NCBI RefSeq assembly: GCF_963920485.1
Contig: NZ_OY986431.1
Coordinates: 2,592,681-2,656,680 of the forward strand
Reading direction: 5' to 3'
DNA: 64,000 bases
Source: Cyanobium usitatum str. Tous
Lineage (GTDB): Bacteria > Cyanobacteriota > Cyanobacteriia > PCC-6307 > Cyanobiaceae
The notes beneath the pieces are model-generated. The model saw nothing but the letters and a program-made list of their open reading frames with translations, was not told the origin of the DNA and searched no databases. Positions 18,144-25,498 of the stretch are shown one piece after another; positions within the stretch are counted from its first letter, which is position 1, and each line of letters opens with the position of its first letter. The position numbers and the translations under genes are program-made.

Positions 18144-19131
18144 ACCGGTCTCGTTGACTGAACCAGTCTTGTGGACTGAGCTGCCGGAGGCCTTGAACCG
18201 GGGCCACGCCTACCTCGACCGGGTGACACCCCAAGACGCGGGCCAGCCGCTCAGCGAGTTTTACGCAGCTCGCTATGCCCATTCCAGTGGGGCGGTGTGG
18301 CTGCAGCGTCTCGCCGCCGGTGAGATCTGCAGGAACGGCCAGCAGCTCCAGGCCGATGTCGCCCTCGCAGCCGGAGATGGGCTGGTGTGGCATCGGCCCC
18401 CCTGGCAGGAGGCGGCCGTGCCGGTGTTGCCCAGCCCCCTGTTCGACGACGGCGACCTGCTGGTGTTCGACAAACCCAGCGGTCTGCCGGTGCTGCCGGC
18501 CGGTGGCTTCCTGGAGCACACCCTGCTGGCCCAGCTGCAGGGCCGCTGGCCTGAGGCCCGGCCCGTGCATCGCCTGGGCCGCTTCACCTCAGGCCTGCTG
18601 GTGTGTGCCCGCCTTCCCGCCAGCCGCGCCTGGCTTAGTGCCCTGCTGCGGGAGAGCACGGCGCAACGCCGCTGCACCAAGACCTACCGGGCCCTGCTTC
18701 AGTCCCCGGTCCCCGAGTCCCCCTTGCTGGCGCTGGAGCCCGACCAACAGCTCAGCCTCACCACACCGATTGGTCGCTGTGCCCATGCCCGGCTTGGCAG
18801 CATCTGGGCCGCGGCTCCCACTGATCCCGCCGCCCTGCCCGCCTCCAGTGCGCTGCGCCTGCTGGAGCGAGACGAGCGGGCCTGGCTGGTGGAGGTCACG
18901 ATCGCTACGGGCCGACCCCACCAGATCCGCATCCACACCGCCGCCGCCGGGGCGCCCCTGCTGGGCGATCCGCTCTACGGGCCGGGCGGTGGCGCCCAAG
19001 CGGGGGCCCTGCCAGGCGATGGTGGCTACCACCTGCATGCCCACAGGCTGCAGTTGGTCTGTCCCGATGGCGACCTGCTTGCGCTGGAGGCGCCGTTGCC
19101 CGAGGCCCTGCGCGGAGCTGCCGATGGCTGA
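18133..19131 (+). CDS. RluA-family RNA pseudouridine synthase
   Basis: 332-residue pseudouridine synthase. The catalytic motif is RPVHRLGRFTSGLLVCARL (the Asp of the usual HRLD-x-TSG is replaced by Gly here), followed by KTYRAL and the C-terminal GRPHQIRIHTAAAGAPLLGDPLYG. An N-terminal region LQRLAAGEICRNGQQ resembles an S4-like RNA-binding part. The start is a TTG overlapping the upstream stop; other TTGs at 18154 and 18169 are possible because TTGACTGAACC is tandemly repeated there. The HRLG in place of HRLD is also seen in a cyanobacterial/plant RluA subgroup, and activity should not be assumed. Confidence 0.8.
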   Translation: MLTEPVSLTEPVLWTELPEALNRGHAYLDRVTPQDAGQPLSEFYAARYAHSSGAVWLQRLAAGEICRNGQQLQADVALAAGDGLVWHRPPWQEAAVPVLPSPLFDDGDLLVFDKPSGLPVLPAGGFLEHTLLAQLQGRWPEARPVHRLGRFTSGLLVCARLPASRAWLSALLRESTAQRRCTKTYRALLQSPVPESPLLALEPDQQLSLTTPIGRCAHARLGSIWAAAPTDPAALPASSALRLLERDERAWLVEVTIATGRPHQIRIHTAAAGAPLLGDPLYGPGGGAQAGALPGDGGYHLHAHRLQLVCPDGDLLALEAPLPEALRGAADG

Positions 19132-19768
19132 AGTTCAAGCTCCGGGCCTGCACCTGCGCCACTGGCCGGCCTGGCTGGCGCCCAGCGCCGCGGCTGAGCT
19201 GCTGGAGCGACTGCAGCTCGAGGTGCCCTGGAAGCAGGAGGCGATCACGCTCTATGGCCGCCGCCACCTGCTGCCGCGGCTCACCTGCTGGATGGCCGAT
19301 CCCGGCTGCGGCTACAGCTACAGCGGCCTGGCCAACGTGATTGAGCCCTGGTCGCCGGCTGCCGCCGAGCTGCGCGAGGCCCTGCAGGCGCTCACGGGCT
19401 GGCGCTTTAACTCCCTGCTGCTCAATCGCTACCGCGACGGCCGCGACGCCATGGGCTGGCACGCGGACGATGAACCCGAGCTCGAGCCCACCGCCCCGAT
19501 CGCCTCCCTCAGCCTCGGCGCCTCCCGCGACTTCCGCCTGCGGCCCCAGCCCAGCCCGCGCCACCGCGTCGGTGTCGCCTCCGGCGCCTGCCAGTTGCCC
19601 GCTGGTTTTGGCGATTGCACCCCGTTCAACATGGCGTTGCACAACGGCGATCTGCTGTTGATGGAGCCCCCCACCCAGTTGTGGTGGCAGCACGCCCTGC
19701 CGCGCCGGCTGCGGCTGCAGCAGCAGCGCCTCAACCTGACGTTTCGGGTGGTGCGCGCCAGCCGCTAA
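19124..19768 (+). CDS. AlkB-like Fe(II)/2-oxoglutarate dioxygenase
   Basis: 214-residue AlkB-family protein, likely repairing alkylated nucleic acid. The start MAEVQAPGLHLRHWP overlaps the previous gene by 8 nt. The Fe ligands are in GWHADDEPEL (His-x-Asp) and the late WQHALP His; the 2-oxoglutarate-binding Arg region is RLNLTFRVVRASR. LLNRYRDGRDAMGWH and IASLSLGASRDFRLR match the ALKBH2/ABH-type core. It ends just before a remnant of the chlM 3' end (see the repeat entries). Confidence 0.92.
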   Translation: MAEVQAPGLHLRHWPAWLAPSAAAELLERLQLEVPWKQEAITLYGRRHLLPRLTCWMADPGCGYSYSGLANVIEPWSPAAAELREALQALTGWRFNSLLLNRYRDGRDAMGWHADDEPELEPTAPIASLSLGASRDFRLRPQPSPRHRVGVASGACQLPAGFGDCTPFNMALHNGDLLLMEPPTQLWWQHALPRRLRLQQQRLNLTFRVVRASR

Positions 19769-19792
19769 TCAGCCTCGCTCGAAGGCGATCAG
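19769..19792. repeat. Left copy of a 24-bp direct repeat (chlM 3'-end duplicate)
   Basis: Nearly identical to 20280-20303, with differences only in a 3-base block after the first four bases. Read on the minus strand it encodes the last residues of ChlM (LIAFER plus one residue and a stop). It brackets hicBA together with the genuine chlM end, the arrangement expected when a segment inserts at a gene's 3' end and regenerates it. Confidence 0.75.
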
Positions 19793-19987
19793 GCATCCAG
19801 CGCTTGGATCAGCGCGTCGAGATTGATGCCAACTTGATTGGCCACGTCCTTGAGGATCTGCCGGAGTGTGCCCACACGCAAAGGTTTATGGGCGGGGATG
19901 GTGAGGTGTTGCTGCCCGTTCGGCATAGCCAAATCGGGCTAACCGCCGCGCTAGTTCTGCACCATCGAGATCACGGGGGATCTTCAC
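19789..19987 (-). pseudogene. hicA: HicA toxin remnant, frameshifted and internally deleted
   Basis: The minus strand from a GTG overlapping the hicB stop reads KIPRDLDGAELARRLARFGYAER, a normal HicA N-terminus. A different frame then continues QQHLTIPAHKPLRVGTLRQI and on to LDALIQALDA, a normal HicA C-terminus. The break lies near 19910-19920, and the segment that normally carries the RQxGSH motif with the catalytic His is missing. The frame from the start hits a stop soon after. So the toxin is very probably dead. Sequencing error could explain a one-base shift but not the missing motif. Confidence 0.8.
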
Positions 19988-20190
19988 AGGGCCAGCAGTT
20001 CCTGGCGCACGTGATGAAGCCGTATCAACGGGGGCGCATCACCCTCCTCAAAGTGGCAGTGCACAGCATCACGTATCTCTTGATGCAGCTGCTCTAAATC
20101 CTCCGCCTCGGTGTGAATCGAACTACCAACGGCGTTGGCTCGGAATGACCCGTCCTCGGCTTCTTCCACGACAAAAAGAATTTCGTTCAT
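19984..20190 (-). CDS. hicB: HicB-like antitoxin
   Basis: 68-residue protein, MNEILFVVEEAEDGSFRANAVGSSIHTEAEDLEQLHQEIRDAV, a HicB partial RNase-H-fold antitoxin of the short kind that lacks a C-terminal DNA-binding domain. It sits directly upstream of and overlaps the hicA remnant by 4 nt, so this is a hicB-hicA operon on the minus strand. The frame is intact although its partner is broken. It lies between two copies of a 24-bp repeat derived from the chlM 3' end. Confidence 0.8.
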   Translation of the reverse strand: MNEILFVVEEAEDGSFRANAVGSSIHTEAEDLEQLHQEIRDAVHCHFEEGDAPPLIRLHHVRQELLAL

Positions 20191-20279
20191 CGCGCTTTTG
20201 CCCGGGGCCCTCTGCCAAGCAAAAGTCTGGCATCGAATCAGGGGGCTGGTTGGTCTGCGGGATTGCCCGCTTTGCGGGG

Positions 20280-20303
20280 TCAGGCCCGCTCGAAGGCGAT
20301 CAG
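20280..20303. repeat. Right copy of the 24-bp direct repeat (genuine chlM 3' end)
   Basis: Holds the stop codon and last codons of chlM. The matching copy is at 19769-19792, so the hicBA segment (about 490 bp) lies between two chlM-end sequences. Immediately left of this copy a short GC hairpin (CCCGC-TTT-GCGGG, 20266-20278) may act as the chlM transcription stop, though no T-run follows it. Confidence 0.75.
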
Positions 20304-20999
20304 CCTGGAGAAGTAAAACGGCGCCTTGTTGAGACTGCGGCGCATGGGCTTGAAGCCGGCTTTGGCCGCGGCGGCCACGATGCCATCCTCGCGCAAGGTG
20401 TAGGCCCGGGTGGTCTTGCTGGGGCCGGGGAACAGCTGGCCGATGCCCTTGAGCAGGGCCAGCAGCGGCGTGTAGGGAGCAAAGCTCACGATCAGGTGGC
20501 GCTCGGCCATCGAGGCCAGGTGGCGCACCATCTCCTCGGCCGGGGCCTGGGGGTAGTGGATGAACACATCCAGGCAGATCACCGTGTCGTAGCGGCCCTC
20601 AAGGCTCTCGAGATCGGAGGCCAGGAAGCTGATCTGACCGGGCTTCACGCCCAGCTCACCAGCGCGGCGCTGAGCTTCTTGCACCATCGCAGCGGAGAGG
20701 TCGGAGGCGGCGATTGAGCCCGCACCCAGCTGGGCTAGAGGCAGCGTCAGGCTGCCGACGCCGCAGCCGGCATCACAGAAGCTGCGGCTCTCCAATCCGC
20801 CCTGCTCCTGCAGCCAGGCCAGCACGTTGTCCACTGTTTTTTGGTGACCGATGCGGATGTTGCGCTGCACCCGGTTGACGTCGTCGCTGTCGCTGTAGAT
20901 GCGATTCCAGCGCTCAAAGCCGGTGGTTTCGAAGTAGCCCTTCACCTCGAGTTTTTCGGCCTGGTTGGCTTCCAGTAGCTGGTCGGGGGCCATGGGCAT
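20280..20999 (-). CDS. chlM: Magnesium-protoporphyrin IX methyltransferase
   Basis: SAM-dependent methyltransferase that esterifies Mg-protoporphyrin IX in chlorophyll synthesis. The 239 residues include VKGYFETTGFERWNRIYSD, the SAM motif SFCDAGCGVGSLTLPLAQLGA, ASDLSAAMVQEAQRRA, VICLDVFIHYPQ and RAYTLREDGIVAAAAKAGF, matching ChlM closely. It is firm evidence for a chlorophyll-making organism. The hicBA insertion downstream leaves the coding end intact. Confidence 0.97.
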   Translation of the reverse strand: MPMAPDQLLEANQAEKLEVKGYFETTGFERWNRIYSDSDDVNRVQRNIRIGHQKTVDNVLAWLQEQGGLESRSFCDAGCGVGSLTLPLAQLGAGSIAASDLSAAMVQEAQRRAGELGVKPGQISFLASDLESLEGRYDTVICLDVFIHYPQAPAEEMVRHLASMAERHLIVSFAPYTPLLALLKGIGQLFPGPSKTTRAYTLREDGIVAAAAKAGFKPMRRSLNKAPFYFSRLIAFERA

Positions 21000-21019
21000 A
21001 TCCGCTCGTGGCGCGGATC

Positions 21020-22189
21020 CTAGGGAGTGGCTTCTGCTCCGGGCCGCTGCCAGCTGAGCCCGGCGGGCCCCTCCTGCCAGCGCAGGGTTTCTGCCAGGGG
21101 CATGCCCAGCAGCATCTGGTCGAGGCTGCGGTCATCGCCCAGCACCCGCCGGGGCAGCACGGTGGCCGCGGCGATGGCCCGGGCCGGCTCACCGGTCCAC
21201 TGGGCCAGGCGCCGCACCCCCTCCAGCAGCGGCAGGGTGACGCCGGCCAGGGTGCCATCTTCCAGCCGGCAGCTGCCGTCGGCCACGATCAGCAGGCGCT
21301 CATCCCAGCGGTGCTGGCCTTCGCCGAGGCCGTAGGGGGCAAGGGCATCGCTCACCAGCACCACCTGCTCTGGAGCTAGCCGCTGCAGCAGCACCGCCAT
21401 CGTGGGCTCCACGTGCACCCCATCGGCGATCAGGCCGATTGCCACATCCCCCCGCAGGGCGGCAGCCGCCACCGGCCCTGGCGCGCGCCGGTGCATGTCC
21501 GGCATGGCGTTAAACGCGTGGGTGAGCATGCTCACGCCGGCAGCGAAGGCGGCGTGGCTCTGGACTTCCGTGGCCGCGCTGTGGCCCAGGCTCACCACGA
21601 TTCCCCGCTCGGCCAATGCGGTGATCACGGCGCCGGCCCCCTCCAGTTCCGGGGCCAGGGTCACCAGGTCGATGTCGTCTTCAAAGCCGTCGATGCGCTG
21701 CAGCAGGGCGGCCAGGCTGGGGGCAGCCAGGTGCTGGGCGGGATGGGCACCCCGGCGACTGGGCTCAAGGAAGGGGCCCTCCAGGTGGGCGCCCAGTAGC
21801 TGGCAGCGGCCCGGTTGGTGGGCTGCCCGCGCCTCGGCGAGCACGGCCAGGGCCTGGCGCAGGGGTGCAACACCGCAGGTCACCAGGGTGGGGCAGATCG
21901 CTTCGACACCATCGCGCCAGAGCAGCTCCAGCAGGGCCTCCAGCTGGGGAAGATCGGCCGGCGTGAGCTCCGGGAAAGCCAGGCCCAGGCCGCCGTTGAT
22001 CTGCAGATCCACCCCGGCTGGGCTGAGCCAGTCGCCGTGCCAGTCGTCACCGGCGGCCCAGCTACCGGCGGGCAAAGGCTCCACCAGGCTGATCAGATCG
22101 CCCTCATCAAGGCCGATGCGCCAGCGCTGGTTGGCGCCATGGCTGCAGCGCTGGGCCTGGGGCAGTCGCACATTGCTGAGCCAGCGCAT
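21020..22189 (-). CDS. nagA: N-acetylglucosamine-6-phosphate deacetylase
   Basis: Amidohydrolase-fold enzyme that deacetylates GlcNAc-6-phosphate in amino-sugar recycling. Started at [15 protein letters not shown] (389 residues) because longer starts run into the divergent purE. Visible motifs: [38 protein letters not shown] with the metal-binding Glu, [11 protein letters not shown] (His), [17 protein letters not shown] (His) and [10 protein letters not shown] (catalytic Asp). Later [36 protein letters not shown] is typical. nagB is not nearby. Confidence 0.95.
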   Translation of the reverse strand: MRWLSNVRLPQAQRCSHGANQRWRIGLDEGDLISLVEPLPAGSWAAGDDWHGDWLSPAGVDLQINGGLGLAFPELTPADLPQLEALLELLWRDGVEAICPTLVTCGVAPLRQALAVLAEARAAHQPGRCQLLGAHLEGPFLEPSRRGAHPAQHLAAPSLAALLQRIDGFEDDIDLVTLAPELEGAGAVITALAERGIVVSLGHSAATEVQSHAAFAAGVSMLTHAFNAMPDMHRRAPGPVAAAALRGDVAIGLIADGVHVEPTMAVLLQRLAPEQVVLVSDALAPYGLGEGQHRWDERLLIVADGSCRLEDGTLAGVTLPLLEGVRRLAQWTGEPARAIAAATVLPRRVLGDDRSLDQMLLGMPLAETLRWQEGPAGLSWQRPGAEATP

Positions 22190-22215
22190 GGGCAGAAGGG
22201 CCGCCAGACGGGACA

Positions 22216-22809
22216 ATGCCATTCTCCGCCTGCGGCCGTGTGGTTGCCTTCTCTTCTGCTGGACCGTCATCGGGATCGCCCCAAGCTGCCAATACACCCC
22301 AGGTGGCAGTGGTTATGGGCAGCGACTCAGACCTGCCCACCATGCAGCCGGCGGTGCAGGTGCTGGAGCAGTTTGGGGTGGCGGTAGAGGTGCGGGTGCT
22401 CTCGGCCCATCGCACTCCTCTGGAGATGGTGGAATTTGCCCAGATGGCCCGCGAGCGGGGCTTCAAGGTGATCGTGGCCGGCGCTGGCGGCGCCGCCCAC
22501 TTGCCCGGCATGGTGGCCGCCCTCACCACCCTGCCGGTGATCGGCGTGCCGGTGCAAAGCCGGGCCCTATCGGGTGTGGATTCGCTCCATTCGATCGTGC
22601 AGATGCCAGCTGGCGTCCCGGTGGCCACGGTGGCGATCGGTAATGGTCTCAACGCCGGCCTGCTGGCGGCGCAGATCTTGGCCACCGCTGATCCCCGCCT
22701 CGCCCAGGAGATCTCGGACTACCGCGATGGGTTGCATGGCCAAGTAACGGCTAAGGACGCCCGGCTGCAGCAGCTGGGCAGCCGGGCTTATCTGGAGCAG
22801 ATGGGCTGA
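22216..22809 (+). CDS. purE: 5-(Carboxyamino)imidazole ribonucleotide mutase
   Basis: Converts N5-CAIR to CAIR in purine synthesis. The core begins [17 protein letters not shown], with the substrate loop [45 protein letters not shown] and [18 protein letters not shown]. At 197 residues it has an N-terminal extension of about 28 residues rich in Ser/Gly, so a later start is possible. It is followed by an overlapping TGATG junction with the AI-2E transporter gene. Confidence 0.95.
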   Translation: MPFSACGRVVAFSSAGPSSGSPQAANTPQVAVVMGSDSDLPTMQPAVQVLEQFGVAVEVRVLSAHRTPLEMVEFAQMARERGFKVIVAGAGGAAHLPGMVAALTTLPVIGVPVQSRALSGVDSLHSIVQMPAGVPVATVAIGNGLNAGLLAAQILATADPRLAQEISDYRDGLHGQVTAKDARLQQLGSRAYLEQMG

Positions 22810-23903
22810 TGCTGGAACGGCTCGTTCTGCCCCCCTGGCTCAAGGCCGGCCTGGCCCTGCCCTTGCTGGTGCTTAACCTCTGGGTGCTGCGCCAACTGCT
22901 GCTGCCCCTGGCCCCGTTTCCGGCCTTGTTTATGGGAGCGGCGTTGATTGCCTTTCTGCTCGATTTGCCCAGCCGCTGGCTGATGGGCCGCGGCCTGCCG
23001 CGCTGGCTGGCCTACGCCCTGGTGGTGGGTCTCAGCTTTGGCCTGCTCGCTTTGGCGGCCGTTTGGCTGGTTCCCCGGCTGATTGAGCAGTTGGCTGAGT
23101 TGATCACGGCCCTGCCGGGCTGGTTGGCCCAGGGGGAAACGTTGCTGCAGCAGTTGCAGACCTGGGCTGGCACCCGCGGGCTACCCACTGATTTCGGCGA
23201 CCTCAGCAGCGAGCTGCTCACCCGCACCAGCCAGCTGGCCCGCCAGGTCAGTCAGCAGCTGCTTGGTTTGCTCGGGGCCACCGTGGGCCTCACGGTCAAC
23301 ACCGTGATCGTGCTGGTGCTGGCGGTGTTCTTGCTGCTGGGAGGGGAGGGCATCAGCGCCGGTCTGGCCCAGTGGCTGCCGCCGCGGGCGCGCAGCCTGG
23401 TGGTAACTACCTTGAACCGCACCTTCCGCGGCTACTTCGCCGGCCAGGTTTTGCTGGCCCTGATCCTCAGCGTCGCCCAGATAGTGGTGTTCACCCTGCT
23501 TGGTATTCCCTACGGAGTGCTGTTTGCGGTGGCGATTGGCTTCACCACCCTGGTGCCCTACGCCAGTGCCCTGACGATCCTGCTGGTGAGCTTGCTGCTT
23601 GCTCTCGATGATCCTCGCACCGGACTGGAGGTGCTGGCCGCGGCCATCAGCGTGGGGCAGGTGGTGGATCAGGTGATCCAGCCCCGCCTGATGGGCCGGA
23701 TTGTGGGTCTGCAGCCCGCCTGGCTGCTGATCAGCCTGCCGGTTGGAGCCCGGCTGGGGAGCCTGCTGGGGCTGGGGGATTTGCTGGGTTTGCTGCTGGC
23801 GGTGCCGGTTGCCAGCTGCGCCAAAACCTTCCTTGATGCTTGGGGCGAGCAGTTGCGGGCAGCTGAGCGCAGCCCCGACCCGCTCAGTTCGCCGGCGCCG
23901 TGA
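22809..23903 (+). CDS. AI-2E family transporter (PerM-like membrane protein)
   Basis: 364 residues with the family's arrangement: two N-terminal membrane segments, an amphipathic middle region (about 90-155), then LLGLLGATVGLTVNTVIVLVLAVFLLL, FRGYFAGQVLLALILSVAQIVVFTLLGIPYGVLFAVAIGFTTLVPY and the signature VVDQVIQPRLMGRIVGLQPAWLL. Members export diverse small solutes or ions; the substrate cannot be told. It starts on the purE stop (TGATG) and converges on cysC with a 20-nt overlap. Confidence 0.9.
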   Translation: MLERLVLPPWLKAGLALPLLVLNLWVLRQLLLPLAPFPALFMGAALIAFLLDLPSRWLMGRGLPRWLAYALVVGLSFGLLALAAVWLVPRLIEQLAELITALPGWLAQGETLLQQLQTWAGTRGLPTDFGDLSSELLTRTSQLARQVSQQLLGLLGATVGLTVNTVIVLVLAVFLLLGGEGISAGLAQWLPPRARSLVVTTLNRTFRGYFAGQVLLALILSVAQIVVFTLLGIPYGVLFAVAIGFTTLVPYASALTILLVSLLLALDDPRTGLEVLAAAISVGQVVDQVIQPRLMGRIVGLQPAWLLISLPVGARLGSLLGLGDLLGLLLAVPVASCAKTFLDAWGEQLRAAERSPDPLSSPAP

Positions 23904-24543
23904 TGATTCCCTGAGCCTCGAGGTAGGCAACCACCGTTGCCACCGACTCCTCCAGGTTCTGGCTGCCGGTGTGCACCCGCAGCTCGGGTTTTTCCGGTGC
24001 CTCATAGGGGCTGGAGATGCCAGTGAACTCCTTGATTTCGCCGGCCCGAGCCTTGGCGTAGAGCCCCTTGGTGTCGCGCTGCTCGCAGGTGCCTAGGTCG
24101 GCGGCGCAGTGGATTTCGATGAAGTCGCCGGGGTCCACAAGGGCGCGGGCTTTGTCGCGGTCGGCCTTGAAGGGCGACACGAAGGCCGTGAGCACCACCA
24201 CCCCCGCATCTAGAAAAAGCTTGCTCACTTCGCCAATGCGGCGGATGTTTTCCTCGCGGGCGGCATCGGAGAAGCCCAGGTCCTTGCAGAGGCCGTGGCG
24301 GATGTTGTCTCCATCCAGCACGTAGCAGCTGAGTCCCCGTTCAAACAGGGCCGAGTTCACGGCGTTGGCCAGGGTGCTCTTGCCCGAGCCGCTGAGGCCG
24401 GTGAACCAAAGGATGGCGCTGCGGTGGCCTTGTTGTTCGGCCCGAGCTGCCCGGTCCACCGTGGTGTGGTGCCAGGCGATGTTGGTCGAGGCCCCCTGGT
24501 TGGTTAGTTCGCCGTAGGCGGGGGTGGAGGGAGCGGCGGACAT
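23884..24543 (-). CDS. cysC: Adenylylsulfate kinase
   Basis: APS kinase making PAPS in sulfate assimilation. The P-loop is LWFTGLSGSGKSTLANAV, followed by VLDGDNIRHGLCKDLGFSDAAREENIRRIGEVSKLF, FVSPFKADRDKAR, FIEIHCAADLGTCEQRDTKGLYAKARAGEIKEFTGISSPYEAP, all standard. At 219 residues it is slightly longer than usual through an N-terminal extension of about 25. It marks the last conserved backbone gene before the VapBC pair and the accessory island. Confidence 0.96.
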   Translation of the reverse strand: MSAAPSTPAYGELTNQGASTNIAWHHTTVDRAARAEQQGHRSAILWFTGLSGSGKSTLANAVNSALFERGLSCYVLDGDNIRHGLCKDLGFSDAAREENIRRIGEVSKLFLDAGVVVLTAFVSPFKADRDKARALVDPGDFIEIHCAADLGTCEQRDTKGLYAKARAGEIKEFTGISSPYEAPEKPELRVHTGSQNLEESVATVVAYLEAQGIITAPAN

Positions 24544-24643
24544 CGGTGCTGGGCGTTGGGACGGATCGGGCCATTCTCCCCTGTGCCTCGCGTCAGGCCC
24601 TTGAGAGGTGCTTTGTTATCTGGTGCCAAGGGGAGGATTTTGA

Positions 24644-24664
24644 TTCTAGAATTGGAATCTAGAA
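24644..24664. promoter_or_regulatory. Palindromic operator-like site before vapB
   Basis: TTCTAGA at 24644-24650 and its reverse complement TCTAGAA at 24658-24664 are separated by 7 nt, 12 nt before the antitoxin start codon. VapB proteins commonly bind such palindromes to autorepress vapBC. Symmetry is seen directly; binding is inferred. Confidence 0.55.
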
Positions 24665-24676
24665 ATAGTCTCAGCA

Positions 24677-24919
24677 ATGGCTGTCAGCATCAAGAGCCCT
24701 CGGGTGGACGCCCTGCTTGAGCAGCTGCGCCAGCTCACGGGCAGGGGCGTCACGGAGATTGTGCGGGATGCCTTGGAGCTGGAGCTGCAGCGGCAGCGGT
24801 GGTTGAGCCGGCGCAGGCGCCTCAGTGCCGAGTTACCAGTCCTGCAGGATCAGGCCATTGAGACGGCCAAACCTTTTCATCCCGATTCGCTTTACGACGA
24901 GCAGGGCTTGCCGTCGTGA
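24677..24919 (+). CDS. vapB: VapB-type antitoxin (PSK/Rv0623-like)
   Basis: An 80-residue protein: MAVSIKSPRVDALLEQLRQLTGRGVTEIVRDALE is a ribbon-helix-helix DNA-binding domain, then a basic hinge (RQRWLSRRRRLSAEL) and a C-terminal toxin-binding tail. The sequence type is that of the PSK/Rv0623-like antitoxins. Its stop overlaps the GTG start of the PIN toxin gene, so the two are coupled. Confidence 0.9.
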   Translation: MAVSIKSPRVDALLEQLRQLTGRGVTEIVRDALELELQRQRWLSRRRRLSAELPVLQDQAIETAKPFHPDSLYDEQGLPS

Positions 24920-25287
24920 TTCTGGATACTTCTGTGCTGCTCGCAATTCTTCAGCGAGAACCTGGGTGGGAGCGACACCAGCAGGCGCTCGAGCAAGCTG
25001 AAGTCCTACGCATGTCCGCAGGCACCCTGCAGGAGCTGCTGCTGGTTGCTCACTGCCGTCGTGTGCTCGAACCGATGCGGACGTTGCTGGATCTCATTGA
25101 TCCTGATGTGGTGCCGGTGGATGCGGATCTGGCAGAGCGCGCTCTGGGCATCTTCAAGCGTTTTGGCAAGGGCCAGGGCCATCGCGCCCAGCTCAACTTC
25201 GGGGATTGTTTTGCGGCGGCACTTGCTGAGCGTGACCAATTGCCCCTTGGCTACATCGGCGACGATTTCACCAAGGCGGGCTTCTGA
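24916..25287 (+). CDS. vapC: VapC-type PIN-domain ribonuclease toxin
   Basis: 123 residues from GTG. The metal-binding acidic residues are in MILDTSVLLAILQREPGWE, in SAGTLQELLLVA, in LNFGDCFAAALAERDQLPLGYIGDDF. The FGDCFAAALA and GDDF motifs are typical of the VapC group paired with Rv0623-like antitoxins. Its end marks the left border of the accessory island. Confidence 0.93.
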   Translation: MILDTSVLLAILQREPGWERHQQALEQAEVLRMSAGTLQELLLVAHCRRVLEPMRTLLDLIDPDVVPVDADLAERALGIFKRFGKGQGHRAQLNFGDCFAAALAERDQLPLGYIGDDFTKAGF

Positions 25288-25498
25288 GCTTGATCCCCGG
25301 CCACAGTTGGATTGCTCCGCTATTCAGTAGACGGCTGCGTGCTGCCGGCAGACCTCTTCTGGCTAAAAAAAAACGTTTCATCCACTCGAAAGTTTACAAT
25401 TAATTGTCAATGTGTGTAATTAAGGGGTTTTGCGCCTGCCGGCTTGATTTGTGGCTAGGCTAGGTAATGCAATAAAGTAAACTAAAATTCTTATTAGT
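25288..25498. other. AT-rich intergenic region, probable promoter of the export operon
   Basis: No gene seen in these 211 bases. Base composition changes sharply here from GC-rich to AT-rich, with an A-run at 25365-25373, and the island's first gene starts at its end. A promoter for the tolC-hlyD-ABC genes is expected here, but no pair of boxes stands out enough to place it. Confidence 0.35.
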
